A stretch of DNA of 64,000 nt from Sphingomonas yabuuchiae (GCF_014199595.1 NZ_JACHNX010000009.1:95258-159257); one strand, 5' to 3'. Positions 17,683-26,887 are shown, counted from the first letter of the stretch. Made by a program: numbers and translations. Notes: generated from the letters alone by a model not told the origin.

Positions 17683-18613
17683 TCCGGTGGCGCTGGTGGC
17701 GCTGGCGCTCGATGCCACGATCGGCTGGCCGGACCGGCTTTATGCGCGCGTCGGCCATCCGGTGGGGGCGTTTGCACGGTTCCTGAATCTGGCCGAACGG
17801 CTGGGCAACTCCCCCAACCGGTCCGAGGGCGTTCGGCGCGGGCTGGGTGTCGTGACCATGATCCTCCTGATCGCCCTGACCGGCGGGATGGCATGGGGGC
17901 TCGACCATGCGGCGCATATGTGGCTCGGCCGCTGGAGCTGGATCGCCAGCGCCGTGCTGGCCTGGCCCGCCCTCGCGCAGCGGAGCCTGTATGTCCATGT
18001 CCGGCCCGTGGCCGATGCGCTGCTGCGCGGCGACCTGCCCGCCGCCCGAGCACTGGTCGCGCGGGTGGTAGGACGCGATACCGGGCGGCTGGACCAGGCG
18101 GGCGTATCGCGCGCCGCGATCGAGACGCTGGCGGAGAGCTTTTGCGACGGCATCGTCGCGCCGCTCTTCTGGCTGCTGCTGCTCGGGCTGCCGGGGGTGT
18201 GGATGTACAAGGCGATCAACACCGCCGACAGCATCATCGGGCACAAGGAACCGCGCTGGCGGGCGTTCGGCTGGGCGGCGGCGCGGATCGACGACGGGGC
18301 GAACTGGGTGCCGGCGCGGATCGCCGGATTGCTGGTCTGCCTGGCGGGAGCGGGCGGCTGGGCGGTGATGAAGCGCGACGCGCGCGCCCATGCCTCGCCC
18401 AATGCGGGCTGGCCCGAGGCGGGGATGGCCGGGGCGCTGGGCGTCGCGCTGGCCGGGCCCGTCGCCTATGACGGCGTGACCCAGATCAAGCCGTGGATCG
18501 GACGCGAAGGGCGGGCCGCTTCGCCGAAGGACATCGTGACCGCCCTGCAAATCTATGCACGCGCCTGCCTGCTGCTCTGGGTGATCGCGGGGAGTGTCGC
18601 ATGGCTGGCGTGA
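17675..18613 (+). CDS. cbiB: Adenosylcobinamide-phosphate synthase (CbiB; CobD in Pseudomonas naming)
   Basis: A 312-residue integral membrane protein with several hydrophobic segments. Family motifs include [20 protein letters not shown] at the N-terminus, [17 protein letters not shown], and [14 protein letters not shown]. It attaches the aminopropanol (phosphate) arm to adenosylcobyric acid. Overlaps both neighbours (cobD upstream, cobQ downstream by 13 bases), consistent with one transcript. Confidence 0.94.
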   Translation: MADPVALVALALDATIGWPDRLYARVGHPVGAFARFLNLAERLGNSPNRSEGVRRGLGVVTMILLIALTGGMAWGLDHAAHMWLGRWSWIASAVLAWPALAQRSLYVHVRPVADALLRGDLPAARALVARVVGRDTGRLDQAGVSRAAIETLAESFCDGIVAPLFWLLLLGLPGVWMYKAINTADSIIGHKEPRWRAFGWAAARIDDGANWVPARIAGLLVCLAGAGGWAVMKRDARAHASPNAGWPEAGMAGALGVALAGPVAYDGVTQIKPWIGREGRAASPKDIVTALQIYARACLLLWVIAGSVAWLA

Positions 18614-20055
18614 TGATCCAGGGCACCGGCTCGGACGTGGGCAAGTCGGTGCTGGTGGCGGGGCTGTGCCGCGCCTTCGCCAATCGCGGGCTGCGCGTTC
18701 GTCCCTTCAAGCCGCAGAATATGAGCAACAACGCCGCCGCCACGCCCGATGGCGGCGAGATCGGGCGGGCGCAGGCGACCCAGGCGATGGCGGCGCGGGT
18801 GCCCGCCCATGTCGACATGAACCCGGTGCTGCTGAAGCCGCAGGGCGACCGCACCTCGCAACTGATCGTCCGCGGACAGGTGCGGGGGATGCTGCCAGCA
18901 TCGAAGTGGCGCGAGGGGCGGATCGGGCTGCTTCCCGAGGTGGTCGACTGCTATCGCCGCCTGGAGACGCAGTGCGATCTCGTGATCGTCGAGGGCGCCG
19001 GGTCGCCCGCCGAGGTCAACCTGCGCAGCGGCGACATCGCCAATATGGGCTTTGCCCGCGCGGCGAATGTGCCGGTGGTGCTGGCGGGCGATATCGACAG
19101 GGGCGGAGTGATCGCGTCCCTGGTCGGCACCAAGGCGGTGATTGCGCCCGAGGACGCCGCGATGATCCGGGGTTTCCTAGTCAACAAGTTTCGCGGCGAT
19201 CCGGCGCTGTTCGCCGATGGCATGGGCGTGATCGCCGAGCATACCGGCTGGCATTCGCTGGGCTTGATCCCCTGGCTGGCGGACGCCGCGCGACTGCCCA
19301 GCGAGGATGCGGTCGTTCTGGAGCGGAGCCGTACGGGCGCCGGGGGGCGGGTGGTCATCGCCTGTCCGATCACGCCGCGCATCGCCAATTTCGACGATCT
19401 CGATCCGCTGCGCCTGGAGCCGCAGGTCGATCTGGTCATGGTCCGCCCCGGCGAGCCGATCCCCGACGCCGCGATGATCGTGCTGGCGGGGTCGAAGGCG
19501 ACCATCGCCGACCTGGCCTTTATCCGCGAGCAAGGTTGGGACATCGACATCGCCGCGCATGTCCGGCGCGGGCGGCCGGTGCTGGGCTTGTGCGGCGGAT
19601 ATCAGATGCTGGGCCGCTCGGTCGCCGACCCCGACGGGATCGAAGGGCCTGCGGGACGTGTCGAAGGGCTGGGGCTGCTCGACGTGGAGACCGTGCTCAC
19701 CGGCGAGAAGACCGTGCGGCCGGTGACGGGCGAGGCGCTTGGCGCGTCCTTCTCGGGTTATGAAATCCATCTCGGGCGCACCAGCGGCCCCGATACGGCG
19801 CGGCCGGTCGGCCATCTCGCCGATGGCCGGGCGGAGGGGGCGATCCGCGCCGACGGGCTGGTCGCGGGCAGCTATGTCCATGGCCTGCTTGGGCAGGCGG
19901 GGCAGCGTGCGGCGTGGCTGGCGCTGATCGGCGTGGCGGGGCAGGGGCCGGATCACCGCGCCGATGTCGACGCCGCGCTCGACGCCATCGCCGCCGTGCT
20001 GGAGGCGCATGTCGATTGCGACGCGCTGCTGCGGATCGCTCAGGGCAGGACGTAA
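18601..20055 (+). CDS. cobQ: CobQ, cobyric acid synthase
   Basis: 484 residues. The N-terminal ATP-binding domain has [20 protein letters not shown] and [10 protein letters not shown]. The C-terminal glutaminase domain has [11 protein letters not shown] with the nucleophile near residue 330, and a late YEIHLGRT plus SYVHGLL. It amidates the b, d, e and g side chains of adenosylcobyrinate a,c-diamide. Its end overlaps convergent cobS by 16 bases. Confidence 0.95.
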   Translation: MAGVMIQGTGSDVGKSVLVAGLCRAFANRGLRVRPFKPQNMSNNAAATPDGGEIGRAQATQAMAARVPAHVDMNPVLLKPQGDRTSQLIVRGQVRGMLPASKWREGRIGLLPEVVDCYRRLETQCDLVIVEGAGSPAEVNLRSGDIANMGFARAANVPVVLAGDIDRGGVIASLVGTKAVIAPEDAAMIRGFLVNKFRGDPALFADGMGVIAEHTGWHSLGLIPWLADAARLPSEDAVVLERSRTGAGGRVVIACPITPRIANFDDLDPLRLEPQVDLVMVRPGEPIPDAAMIVLAGSKATIADLAFIREQGWDIDIAAHVRRGRPVLGLCGGYQMLGRSVADPDGIEGPAGRVEGLGLLDVETVLTGEKTVRPVTGEALGASFSGYEIHLGRTSGPDTARPVGHLADGRAEGAIRADGLVAGSYVHGLLGQAGQRAAWLALIGVAGQGPDHRADVDAALDAIAAVLEAHVDCDALLRIAQGRT

Positions 20056-20756
20056 AGGACGGCGGCGAGGAGCAGCGCGGTTTCGGTCAGCTCGATCCCT
20101 GCGCCATGTACGTCGCCCGTCACCCCGCCCAGCTTGCGCCGAAACCAGAGCGACAGCGCCAGGATGACGAGCGGTGCGGTCGCCAGCGGCGGATAGAACA
20201 GGCCCAGTGCAAGGGCTGCGAGTATCCAGCCGATCATGTCGGCCGGCCGCACCGCGCGGGCGACCATCGCACCGAGCCCTCCAGGGCGTAAGGGCGTCAA
20301 CAGCCGCGCCCAGACTAGCGGCCCGATCCGCGCCGCCGCCGGGATCAGCGCGACCATCGGCCATGCCTTGGGGGGCAAGGCATGAAGCAGCACCAGCTTG
20401 GCGAGCAACTGCATCGCCAGCGCGACCACGCCGAAGCTGCCGATATGCGGATCGGCCATCACCGCCAGCAAGCGCGACCGATCGCCATGCGCCGCGCCCA
20501 GCCCGTCGGACAGGTCGGCCAGCCCATCCAGATGCAGCGCCCCCGTCGCCCAGACCCAGGCGACCAGTGCCGCCAACGCGCCCGTCCACGGGTCGATGCG
20601 CACACCCAGCCAGCCTGCGCCCGCGACGATGATTCCGATGACCAGCCCCGCCACCGGGTAGAGCCGGATGGCCCGTGCGAAATCTGCTTCGTCAGCCTCG
20701 ACGCGCGGCATAGGCAGGCGGGTCAGGAAGCCCAGCGCGACGATCAGTGCCTTCAT
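20040..20756 (-). CDS. cobS: CobS, adenosylcobinamide-GDP ribazoletransferase (CobV in Pseudomonas naming)
   Basis: A 238-residue membrane protein opening [20 protein letters not shown], the standard CobS start. [16 protein letters not shown], the acidic metal-binding motif, is followed by several hydrophobic helices. It joins GDP-cobinamide and alpha-ribazole to form (adenosyl)cobalamin at the membrane. ATGA overlap with the upstream phosphatase gene. This is the last gene of the minus-strand riboswitch operon. Confidence 0.95.
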   Translation of the reverse strand: MKALIVALGFLTRLPMPRVEADEADFARAIRLYPVAGLVIGIIVAGAGWLGVRIDPWTGALAALVAWVWATGALHLDGLADLSDGLGAAHGDRSRLLAVMADPHIGSFGVVALAMQLLAKLVLLHALPPKAWPMVALIPAAARIGPLVWARLLTPLRPGGLGAMVARAVRPADMIGWILAALALGLFYPPLATAPLVILALSLWFRRKLGGVTGDVHGAGIELTETALLLAAVLYVLP

Positions 20757-21310
20757 GCGGTCGCCAGCCCCGTCACCTGCGCGCTGCGCGGCGTGCCGTC
20801 CCACACCTCCAGCGTGACCAGCGCGGCATAGGGCAGCGCGAACGACCATGTCGCGCGCAGGTCGAACCCGCACAAGACATGCAACGCCGCGCGGATCGCG
20901 CCGCCATGGGTGACGACCAGTGTCGGTTCGGGCGGCAGTTCGGCGATGGCCGTACGGACGCGCGAAACCAGATCGGACCAGCGCTCGCCGCTCGGCGGGG
21001 GCGCGGCATCAGGGTCATCCCAGAAGCGGGCCAGCGCCTCCGGCTCGATGTCCCCCGCCGCCAGCCCGTCCCAGTCCCCGAAATCCAGTTCCCGCCAACG
21101 CGGATCGATCTCGGCCGGACCGATCGCCTCGGCACAGGCGCGCGCGCGCGACAGGTCGGAGGCGATGCGGCGGGTGACGTCCAGCCCATCCGCCCGCGCG
21201 ACACAGGCCGCGATGCCCCCGGCCGTGGCCGGGCTGTCGGTTCGCCCCAGCATCCGCCCCGTCAGTTCGGGCTCGCCGTGACGGAGCAGATGCAGGCGAA
21301 AGCCGGTCAC
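20753..21310 (-). CDS. Histidine phosphatase family protein, probable alpha-ribazole phosphatase
   Basis: 185 residues of the phosphoglycerate-mutase-like fold. The catalytic LLRHGE is at about residues 8-13 and VVTHGGAIRAAL carries the second active-site histidine. Located between cobT and cobS with four-base overlaps on both sides, it most likely removes the 5'-phosphate from alpha-ribazole phosphate (Salmonella CobC) or from cobalamin phosphate. GTG start overlapping the cobT stop (GTGA). Confidence 0.88.
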   Translation of the reverse strand: MTGFRLHLLRHGEPELTGRMLGRTDSPATAGGIAACVARADGLDVTRRIASDLSRARACAEAIGPAEIDPRWRELDFGDWDGLAAGDIEPEALARFWDDPDAAPPPSGERWSDLVSRVRTAIAELPPEPTLVVTHGGAIRAALHVLCGFDLRATWSFALPYAALVTLEVWDGTPRSAQVTGLATA

Positions 21311-22317
21311 GCGCCCGCGATGCCCGCCTCGGCAAAGGTCGCCATGCCGTCATGCGCCGCGATCGCGGAACGGATGACCTGCACCGCGACCGCCGCGCCG
21401 CTCGCCTCGCCCAGCCGCATGCCCAGCGACAGGATCGGCTCCAGCCCCAGCCGGGCGAGCAGCAGGACATGGCCCGGCTCGGCCGAACAATGGCCCGACA
21501 GGCAATGTGCGCTGATCGCCGGATTGGCATGGGCCAGCGGCGCGATGGCGGCGGTGCCGATAAAGCCGTCGAGCACGACCGGAATCCGCTTGTGCCGCGC
21601 GGCCAGCACCGCGCCCGCCATCGCCGCGATCTCGCGCCCGCCCAGGCGGCGCAGGATTTCGAAGGCGCTGGTCAGATGCTCGCGGTGCAGTGCGAGGCCC
21701 TCGGCCACTACCGCCGCCTTGCGCTGAACGCCCTGCGCATCGACCCCCGTGCCCGGCCCGACCCACAGGGCCGGGCCGCCCCCGAAGCTGGCGGCGGCAA
21801 GCGCGGCGGCGGCGGTGCTGTTGCCGATTCCCATTTCGCCCAGCACGAGAAGGTCGGCCTCGCCCACCGCCTCGGCCCCGCTGGACAGCGCGCTCAGGCA
21901 CTCTTCCTCGGTCATCGCGGGAGCGGTCGTGAAGTCGGCGGTCGGTCGGTCGAGGTCGAGCGGCACCACGGCCAGTTCCAGCCCTGCCGCCGCTGCCAGC
22001 GCATTGATCGCGGCCCCTCCGGCGGCGAAATTGGCGACCATCAGCTCCGTCACCTCGGCCGGAAAAGCGCTGACCCCGCGCGCGGTGACGCCGTGATTGC
22101 CCGCGAAGATGACCACGCGGCCGCGCTCGATCCGGGGCCGCTCGACGCCCTGCCATCCGGCGAGGAAGATCGCGATGTCCTCCAGGCGGCCCAGCGAACC
22201 CGGCGGCTTGGTCAACTGGCCTTGTCGCGCGGTGGCGGCGGCGCGGGCCTGGTCATCGGGCCGGGGCAGGGTGGCGAGTGCCGTCTCGAACGCGGCGATA
22301 TCGGGGAAAGCGGTCAT
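21307..22317 (-). CDS. cobT: CobT, nicotinate-nucleotide-DMB phosphoribosyltransferase (CobU in Pseudomonas)
   Basis: 336 residues. Motifs include TKPPGSLGRLEDIAIFLAGW near the N-terminus, VIFAGNHGVTARGVSAFP, LGEMGIGNSTAAAALAA, and ALWVGPGTGVD. It makes alpha-ribazole-5'-phosphate for the lower ligand. A source of DMB such as BluB is not seen in the window. ATG at 22317 overlaps the DUF1636 gene stop; longer in-frame extensions upstream fall inside that gene. Confidence 0.95.
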   Translation of the reverse strand: MTAFPDIAAFETALATLPRPDDQARAAATARQGQLTKPPGSLGRLEDIAIFLAGWQGVERPRIERGRVVIFAGNHGVTARGVSAFPAEVTELMVANFAAGGAAINALAAAAGLELAVVPLDLDRPTADFTTAPAMTEEECLSALSSGAEAVGEADLLVLGEMGIGNSTAAAALAAASFGGGPALWVGPGTGVDAQGVQRKAAVVAEGLALHREHLTSAFEILRRLGGREIAAMAGAVLAARHKRIPVVLDGFIGTAAIAPLAHANPAISAHCLSGHCSAEPGHVLLLARLGLEPILSLGMRLGEASGAAVAVQVIRSAIAAHDGMATFAEAGIAGA

Positions 22318-22721
22318 TCGACGACATATCCTTCGGGGGGCGTGCGGGTGAGGAAATGGCCTTTCACCCCTTGCGGCCATTGCTTGTAGGGCACCTGGCC
22401 CCAGTCGCTGTCGGCATAGACGCGGGCATAGTCCAATATGGCGCGCGCGGCGTCGTCATCGGGGGCGAAATTGCCCATGACGTATCCGACCTTGCCGGGG
22501 CAGCGCAGATGGACGGTGCAGAAGGATTGGCAGGCGAAGAGACAGGGCATCTCCTCGACCGCGACATGCGTATAGGCGGGGTCGGACGCCTGCACCCGGC
22601 GCAACGCCTCGACCAGCAGCGCGCCGCCGCGTTGGCCCTGGTCGTTTTCGCGCGCCTCGTCGGACAGGCGGCAGGTGTTGCAGGCGACCACGGCGGGGCC
22701 GTTCGCGGCGGGCTTCAGCAT
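22314..22721 (-). CDS. DUF1636-type cysteine-rich metal-binding protein
   Basis: 135 residues with an N-terminal CNTC pair (VVACNTCRLSDE) and a central cysteine cluster CLFACQSFCTVHLRCPGK, reminiscent of thioredoxin-like 2Fe-2S ferredoxins. The C-terminus contains DWGQVPYKQWPQGVKGHFL. It is first in the riboswitch-controlled operon with cobT and cobS, which argues for a role in cobalamin metabolism; the molecular function is unknown to me. The start at 22721 lacks a strong ribosome site, so it is the least certain part. Confidence 0.82.
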   Translation of the reverse strand: MLKPAANGPAVVACNTCRLSDEARENDQGQRGGALLVEALRRVQASDPAYTHVAVEEMPCLFACQSFCTVHLRCPGKVGYVMGNFAPDDDAARAILDYARVYADSDWGQVPYKQWPQGVKGHFLTRTPPEGYVVE

Positions 22722-22821
22722 GAAAAAGGCTCGTACATCGGGCAAGTCTCCAAAGGCGCTGTCGCCGCGCGAGGGGAAAGCCCCGTTCCGTCCGGTACAC
22801 CCTGACCAGCCGAAGGACGAC

Positions 22822-22987
22822 CACGACGGGCAGGTCTCCTGGCTCGCGGGTCGGGGCCGGTCCGCCGCCTTCTCGGGGATCACCCCAATGGCGTCGTGGC
22901 GGGCGGCTCGCCGCTTACAGTTGCAGGGGCAGCCGGGGTGTCGCACCCCATTCCCTTTTCATCCTCTTTCGAGGAACCTGTCGCGAG
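22822..22987 (-). ncRNA. Cobalamin riboswitch upstream of the DUF1636-cobT-cobS operon
   Basis: On the minus strand the order is GGGAATGGGGTGCGACACCC, then GGCTGCCCCTGCAACTGTAA, and the B12 box AGCCAGGAGACCTGCC (complement of 22829-22844). P1 ends are approximate. It is about 100 bases upstream of the DUF1636 start. The rest of the 376-base gap 22722-23097 is leader on the left and the upstream region of fumC on the right; no other gene is visible. Confidence 0.93.
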
Positions 22988-23097
22988 GGCGGCGATAGGC
23001 GGGCAGGGGCCGGGTGGCAAGCACTGTGCCCTCGTCCGTCGGCGTCGCGGTGACTATATGGGTGGAACCCCTGACCCCATCGGTGAGTCCCTGTCGC

Positions 23098-24498
23098 ATG
23101 ACCCAGAACGCCACCACCCGCACCGAAACCGACTCGATCGGCCCGATCGAAGTTCCCGCCAGCGCCTATTGGGGCGCGCAGACCGAGCGCAGCCTGGAGA
23201 ATTTCCCCTTCGGCGCGCGCGAGCAGATGCCGATCGGCATCGTCCATGCCCTCGCCATCGTGAAGAAGGCGGCGGCGCGGATCAATCGCGGCCATGGCCT
23301 GGCGGCGGACAAGGCCGATGCGATCGAGGCGGCGGCGCAGGAAGTGATCGACGGGCGGCATGACGACCAGTTCCCGCTCGTCATCTGGCAGACCGGCTCC
23401 GGCACCCAGTCCAACATGAACGCGAACGAGGTGATTGCGGGCCGCGCCAACGAGATGCTGACGGCCAAGCGCGGCGGCAAGTCGCCGGTCCACCCCAATG
23501 ACGATGTGAATCGCGGCCAGTCGTCCAACGACACTTTCCCGACCGCACTCCACGTCGCCGCCGCGATTGCCGTGACGAAGCAGCTTTTTCCCGCGCTCGA
23601 CCGGCTCCACGCCGCGCTGGAGACCAAGGCGAAGGAATGGGATTCCATCGTCAAGATCGGCCGCACCCATTTGCAGGACGCGACCCCGCTGACCCTGGGC
23701 CAGGAATTCTCCGGTTACGTCCAGCAACTCGCCAATGCCCGCGACCGGATCGAGGGGACGCTCCACCGCAATATCCTGCCGCTGGCGCAGGGAGGGACGG
23801 CGGTCGGCACCGGGCTGAACGCGCCGAACGGCTTTGCCGAGGCGATCGCGGCGGAGATCGCCGAGGCGACCGGTCTCGACTTCGTGACCGCGCCCAACAA
23901 GTTCGAGGCGCTGGCCAGCAATGACGGGCTGGTCGACCTGCATGGGACGCTGAATGTCCTGGCCGTGGCGCTGACCAAGATCGCCAACGACATCCGTTTG
24001 CTGGGCTCCGGCCCGCGCTCGGGGCTGGGCGAGCTGGAACTGCCCGCCAATGAGCCGGGCAGCTCGATCATGCCGGGCAAGGTCAATCCGACCCAGTGCG
24101 AGATGCTGACCATGGTCGCCGCGCAGGTGATCGGCAACAATGCCGCCGTCACGGTCGGCGGGCTTCAGGGGCATCTGGAGCTGAACGTCTTCAAACCGCT
24201 GATCGGGGCGAACGTGCTGCGCTCGATCCATCTGTTGTCGGTCGGGATGGAAAGTTTCGCCGAGCGGACGGTCGAGGGGATGGCGGTCAATCGCGACCGG
24301 ATCACCGAGTTGCTCGACCGCTCGCTGATGCTGGTGACGGCACTGGCGCCCGAGATCGGTTACGACAATGCCGCCAAGATTGCCAAGCACGCGCACCAGA
24401 AGGGGCAGACGCTGAAGGAGGCCGGGCTGGAACTGGGCCTGGTCGACGAGGCGACCTTCGATCGGGTGGTGCGGCCGGAATTGATGCTGGGGCGGTGA
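23098..24498 (+). CDS. fumC: FumC, class II fumarate hydratase
   Basis: 466 residues of the fumarase/aspartase superfamily. Family segments include [20 protein letters not shown] at the start, [16 protein letters not shown], the TH of [17 protein letters not shown], and the signature [15 protein letters not shown] near residue 321. It is the iron-free TCA-cycle fumarase. I placed the start at ATG 23098; open codons upstream extend toward the divergent riboswitch promoter and do not look coding. Confidence 0.96.
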   Translation: MTQNATTRTETDSIGPIEVPASAYWGAQTERSLENFPFGAREQMPIGIVHALAIVKKAAARINRGHGLAADKADAIEAAAQEVIDGRHDDQFPLVIWQTGSGTQSNMNANEVIAGRANEMLTAKRGGKSPVHPNDDVNRGQSSNDTFPTALHVAAAIAVTKQLFPALDRLHAALETKAKEWDSIVKIGRTHLQDATPLTLGQEFSGYVQQLANARDRIEGTLHRNILPLAQGGTAVGTGLNAPNGFAEAIAAEIAEATGLDFVTAPNKFEALASNDGLVDLHGTLNVLAVALTKIANDIRLLGSGPRSGLGELELPANEPGSSIMPGKVNPTQCEMLTMVAAQVIGNNAAVTVGGLQGHLELNVFKPLIGANVLRSIHLLSVGMESFAERTVEGMAVNRDRITELLDRSLMLVTALAPEIGYDNAAKIAKHAHQKGQTLKEAGLELGLVDEATFDRVVRPELMLGR

Positions 24499-24510
24499 GG
24501 GATTCCCTTG

Positions 24511-24592
24511 GGCTTCGACTTCGCTCAGCCTGAACGGCGGTTGGGACGGGATATAAACATCCGTTCAGCCTGAGCGAAGTCGAAGGCCACGC
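24511..24592. repeat. Interspersed inverted repeat, CTTCGACTTCGCTCAG family
   Basis: Arms CTTCGACTTCGCTCAGCCTG+AACGG (24513-24537) and the reverse complement at 24561-24585 match at 24 of 25 positions around a 23-base centre. A second diverged copy is at 32336-32457. It lies between convergent fumC and the TRIC-type gene and may serve as a terminator for both. Confidence 0.85.
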
Positions 24593-24600
24593 CCCAGCGC

Positions 24601-25239
24601 CTACCCCCGATCCCATCCCTTGGCCGGATAGGCAGGCAAGGCGATCCGATACCGGATCGCCGCCCCGCGCAAGACGAACCCGGCCAGCGCCGCGATCGGC
24701 CCGGCGCCGGGCACTCCCAATTGCATCAGGATCACATAGCTGGTCGAGGACAGCGCCGCCGCCGTCACGTACAGCTCCGGCCGCATCAGGATCGACGGTT
24801 CGCCCGCGATCACGTCGCGGATGATGCCGCCGACACAGGCCGACACCACGCCCAGCATCGCCGCCGGGATGGGGGTGATGCCATAGCCGCTCGCCTTGGC
24901 CGCGCCGTACACGGCATAGGCTGCCAGCCCCACCGCGTCGAACCAGTCGAGCGCGCTGCCCCGCCACCAGCGCGCAGGTGTCGCCCAGACCGCGACCGCC
25001 GCGATCAGGCAGACCAGCGGCACGCGGGCGTCATGCACCCAGAAGACCGGCGCATCGATCAGCAAGTCGCGCAGTGTCCCTCCGCCGACCCCGGTGATCA
25101 GCGCGAAGAAGACCAGCGTGACCATCGTCTGGCGGTGCTTGGCCGCGACCAGCGCGCCCGATACGGCGAACACGGCCAGCCCCGCCAGGTCAAGCCAGGG
25201 CATCACGGCGGGCAGCATGGCGGTGGGTTGGGGAAGCAT
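24601..25239 (-). CDS. TRIC-type (UPF0126/YicG) cation channel family membrane protein
   Basis: 212 residues with about seven hydrophobic segments in two glycine-rich halves. LAGLAVFAVSGALVAAKH and ITGVGGGTLRDLLI are in the first half; VGLAAYAVYGAAKA and ACVGGIIRDVIAGEPSIL are in the second. Bacterial TRIC homologues form trimeric monovalent cation channels; the physiological role here is unknown. Start uncertain between ATG 25239 and ATG 25263; I chose the former because the first helix then follows closely. Confidence 0.88.
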   Translation of the reverse strand: MLPQPTAMLPAVMPWLDLAGLAVFAVSGALVAAKHRQTMVTLVFFALITGVGGGTLRDLLIDAPVFWVHDARVPLVCLIAAVAVWATPARWWRGSALDWFDAVGLAAYAVYGAAKASGYGITPIPAAMLGVVSACVGGIIRDVIAGEPSILMRPELYVTAAALSSTSYVILMQLGVPGAGPIAALAGFVLRGAAIRYRIALPAYPAKGWDRG

Positions 25240-25375
25240 CGCGGGTGACCCTAGAGCGGCCATGCGCAGGGGGAAAGGGCGGCGCAAGGATGAACGTGAC
25301 GTTATCTCCCGTTCATGCAACGGACGGTAGAAGTGGGACGTTACGGCGTCAGATCAATTTGAAAGGAAGTTTGTG

Positions 25376-25684
25376 ATGCGGAAATTGATGCTTGCCTTGG
25401 GTTGCACCGCAATGGTCGTCCCCACGCTGGTCCTGCCGGTGACCGCCGCCGACGCGCAGCGCCGCTACAAGTATCGCGAATGGCGCGATGACCGTGGCCG
25501 CGTCCGCTGCCGCAAGCCGGACGGCACGACGGGTCTGGTCGTCGGTGGCGTCGCGGGTGCGCTGCTGGGCCGCACGATCGATACGCGCGGCGACCGCACG
25601 CTGGGTACGCTGGGCGGTGCCGCCGTCGGCGCGCTCGCCGGTCGCGAGATCGAGCGCGGCACGAGCAACCGTCGCTGCCGCTGA
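25376..25684 (+). CDS. Small exported glycine-zipper protein (first of tandem pair)
   Basis: 102 residues with a signal peptide (KLMLALGCTAMVVPTLVLPV, then AADAQ) and a mature part RRYKYREWRDDRGRVRCRKP. The glycine-zipper hairpin TTGLVVGGVAGALLGRTIDT .. LGGAAVGALAGREIE follows. Probably periplasmic or outer-membrane associated; function unknown. It is closely related to the proteins at 25860-26423 and 30208-30597. ATG 25376 is chosen over GTG 25373, with GAAAGGAAG just upstream. Confidence 0.82.
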   Translation: MRKLMLALGCTAMVVPTLVLPVTAADAQRRYKYREWRDDRGRVRCRKPDGTTGLVVGGVAGALLGRTIDTRGDRTLGTLGGAAVGALAGREIERGTSNRRCR

Positions 25685-25711
25685 ACCGGCTTTCCCCATG
25701 GCGGGGAAACA

Positions 25712-25744
25712 GGGGCGTCACCTTCGGGTGGCGCCCTTTTTTGT
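25712..25744 (+). terminator. Rho-independent terminator after the first glycine-zipper gene
   Basis: GGGGCGTCACC-TTCG-GGTGGCGCCC followed by TTTTTTG: a stable GC stem, tetraloop and U-tract. Confidence 0.88.
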
Positions 25745-25859
25745 TTGGAAAATCAAACAGATGATTCTGTCTCGATAGTGAACGCCAAGTAGTTTTCGGT
25801 TCACGCAACAAGCGGGATAAGTGCGGGTTCTTCCTCCCATCATCAACGGGAGTTCGAGT

Positions 25860-26423
25860 ATGCGTATTGCTCTGTTGACGGCGACGATGGCCGCCACCGC
25901 CTTTTCCGCCATCCCTGCCGAGGCGCAGCGGAACGGCTGGGAAGCCCGTCAGGAATATCGCGAAGACGTGCGCGATGCCCGCCGCGACTATAACCGCGAT
26001 GTCCGCCGCGCCGATTCGCAGCGCGACGTCCGCGAGGCCCGCCGTGAATATCGCGAGGATATCCGCGATGCCCGCAAGGATTACCGGCGCGACATGCGCA
26101 ACGTCCGCTGGCGCAATTACGACTATAACCGCTTCGAGCCGGGCCAGCGCGGTTACTATCCCGAACGCTATTATCGCGACGGCCGCTATTATCAGCCGCG
26201 CGCGCTCGGCCGCAACGACCGCATCTATCGCGGCATGAACGGTCGCTATTACTGCCGCCGCAATGACGGCACGACCGGTCTGGTCATCGGTGGCCTGGCG
26301 GGTGGCGCGCTGGGCAATGTTATCGCGGGCGGCGGTTCGCGCCTGCTGGGCACGGTGATCGGGGCTGGCGGCGGCGCGCTGCTCGGCCAGCAGATCGACC
26401 GCGGCCAGGTTCGCTGCCGCTAA
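25860..26423 (+). CDS. Exported protein with charged repeat region and C-terminal glycine zipper
   Basis: 187 residues. A signal peptide (MRIALLTATMAATAFSAIPA, EAQ) is followed by a segment rich in repeated R-D/E-A-R-R-D-Y units (about residues 25-75: YREDVRDARRDYNRDVRR and similar). Then comes a tyrosine/arginine-rich stretch and a C-terminal glycine-zipper pair starting RNDGTTGLVIGGLAGGALG. The charged part may be a long helix or coiled coil. No known function. The upstream region resembles that of the gene at 25376, suggesting duplication including the promoter. Confidence 0.82.
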   Translation: MRIALLTATMAATAFSAIPAEAQRNGWEARQEYREDVRDARRDYNRDVRRADSQRDVREARREYREDIRDARKDYRRDMRNVRWRNYDYNRFEPGQRGYYPERYYRDGRYYQPRALGRNDRIYRGMNGRYYCRRNDGTTGLVIGGLAGGALGNVIAGGGSRLLGTVIGAGGGALLGQQIDRGQVRCR

Positions 26424-26442
26424 TCGGCGGACGGCGTAAAGG

Positions 26443-26472
26443 ACGGCCCGGCGGGGAGACCTGCCGGGCCGT
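26443..26472 (+). terminator. Stem-loop after the second glycine-zipper gene
   Basis: ACGGCCCGGC (26443-26452) pairs perfectly with GCCGGGCCGT (26463-26472) across a 10-base loop, between two convergent genes. There is no strong T-tract; it could serve both directions. Confidence 0.55.
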
Positions 26473-26479
26473 TCGTCGT

Positions 26480-26701
26480 TCAGATGAAGCCGCCGCCCAG
26501 CATCAGGCGAAGACCGAAGATCAGGATGAGGATCAGGTTCAGATTGCGCCCCGTATTGCGCGATGACAGCGCCCCCACGGCCGCGCCGACGATCGCGATG
26601 GGGATCACGAACCAGTAACCCCAGGCGAAAAAGGGCAGGAAGGGCACGATCCCGAGCAGAAGCGCGACCAGGCCGATGACGATCGAGAACAGGTTCAGCA
26701 T
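26480..26701 (-). CDS. Small two-helix membrane protein
   Basis: 73 residues, mostly hydrophobic: LFSIVIGLVALLLGIVPFLP and YWFVIPIAIVGAAVGAL form two or three membrane segments separated by short polar turns (SSRNTGRN). No family recognised with confidence. ATG at 26701 is preferred to a TTG nine bases upstream. Confidence 0.65.
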   Translation of the reverse strand: MLNLFSIVIGLVALLLGIVPFLPFFAWGYWFVIPIAIVGAAVGALSSRNTGRNLNLILILIFGLRLMLGGGFI

Positions 26702-26771
26702 AGCGTCCAAGATGGCGTGGGCTGGCCCTCTCTACAAGCGCGAGGGTACGGCCTCGATCGACATTCATCCT

Positions 26772-26796
26772 GTTCCTTCCCTTGCAGGGGAGGAAC
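26772..26796. repeat. Small GC hairpin (GTTCCTTCCC / GGGGAGGAAC)
   Basis: A 10-base nearly perfect inverted repeat around TTGCA, in the divergent gap between the small membrane protein and the lipoprotein gene. It resembles the window-wide CCCCTCCC hairpin family but is shorter. Confidence 0.5.
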
Positions 26797-26887
26797 ACTA
26801 AGGGCCGTCCTGTAATCCCGCACTTGGGCATGGCCAATGCAAGAACCGTTAAGGATCGCATCGCTTCCCCGTGCTAGACGCTCCCTC

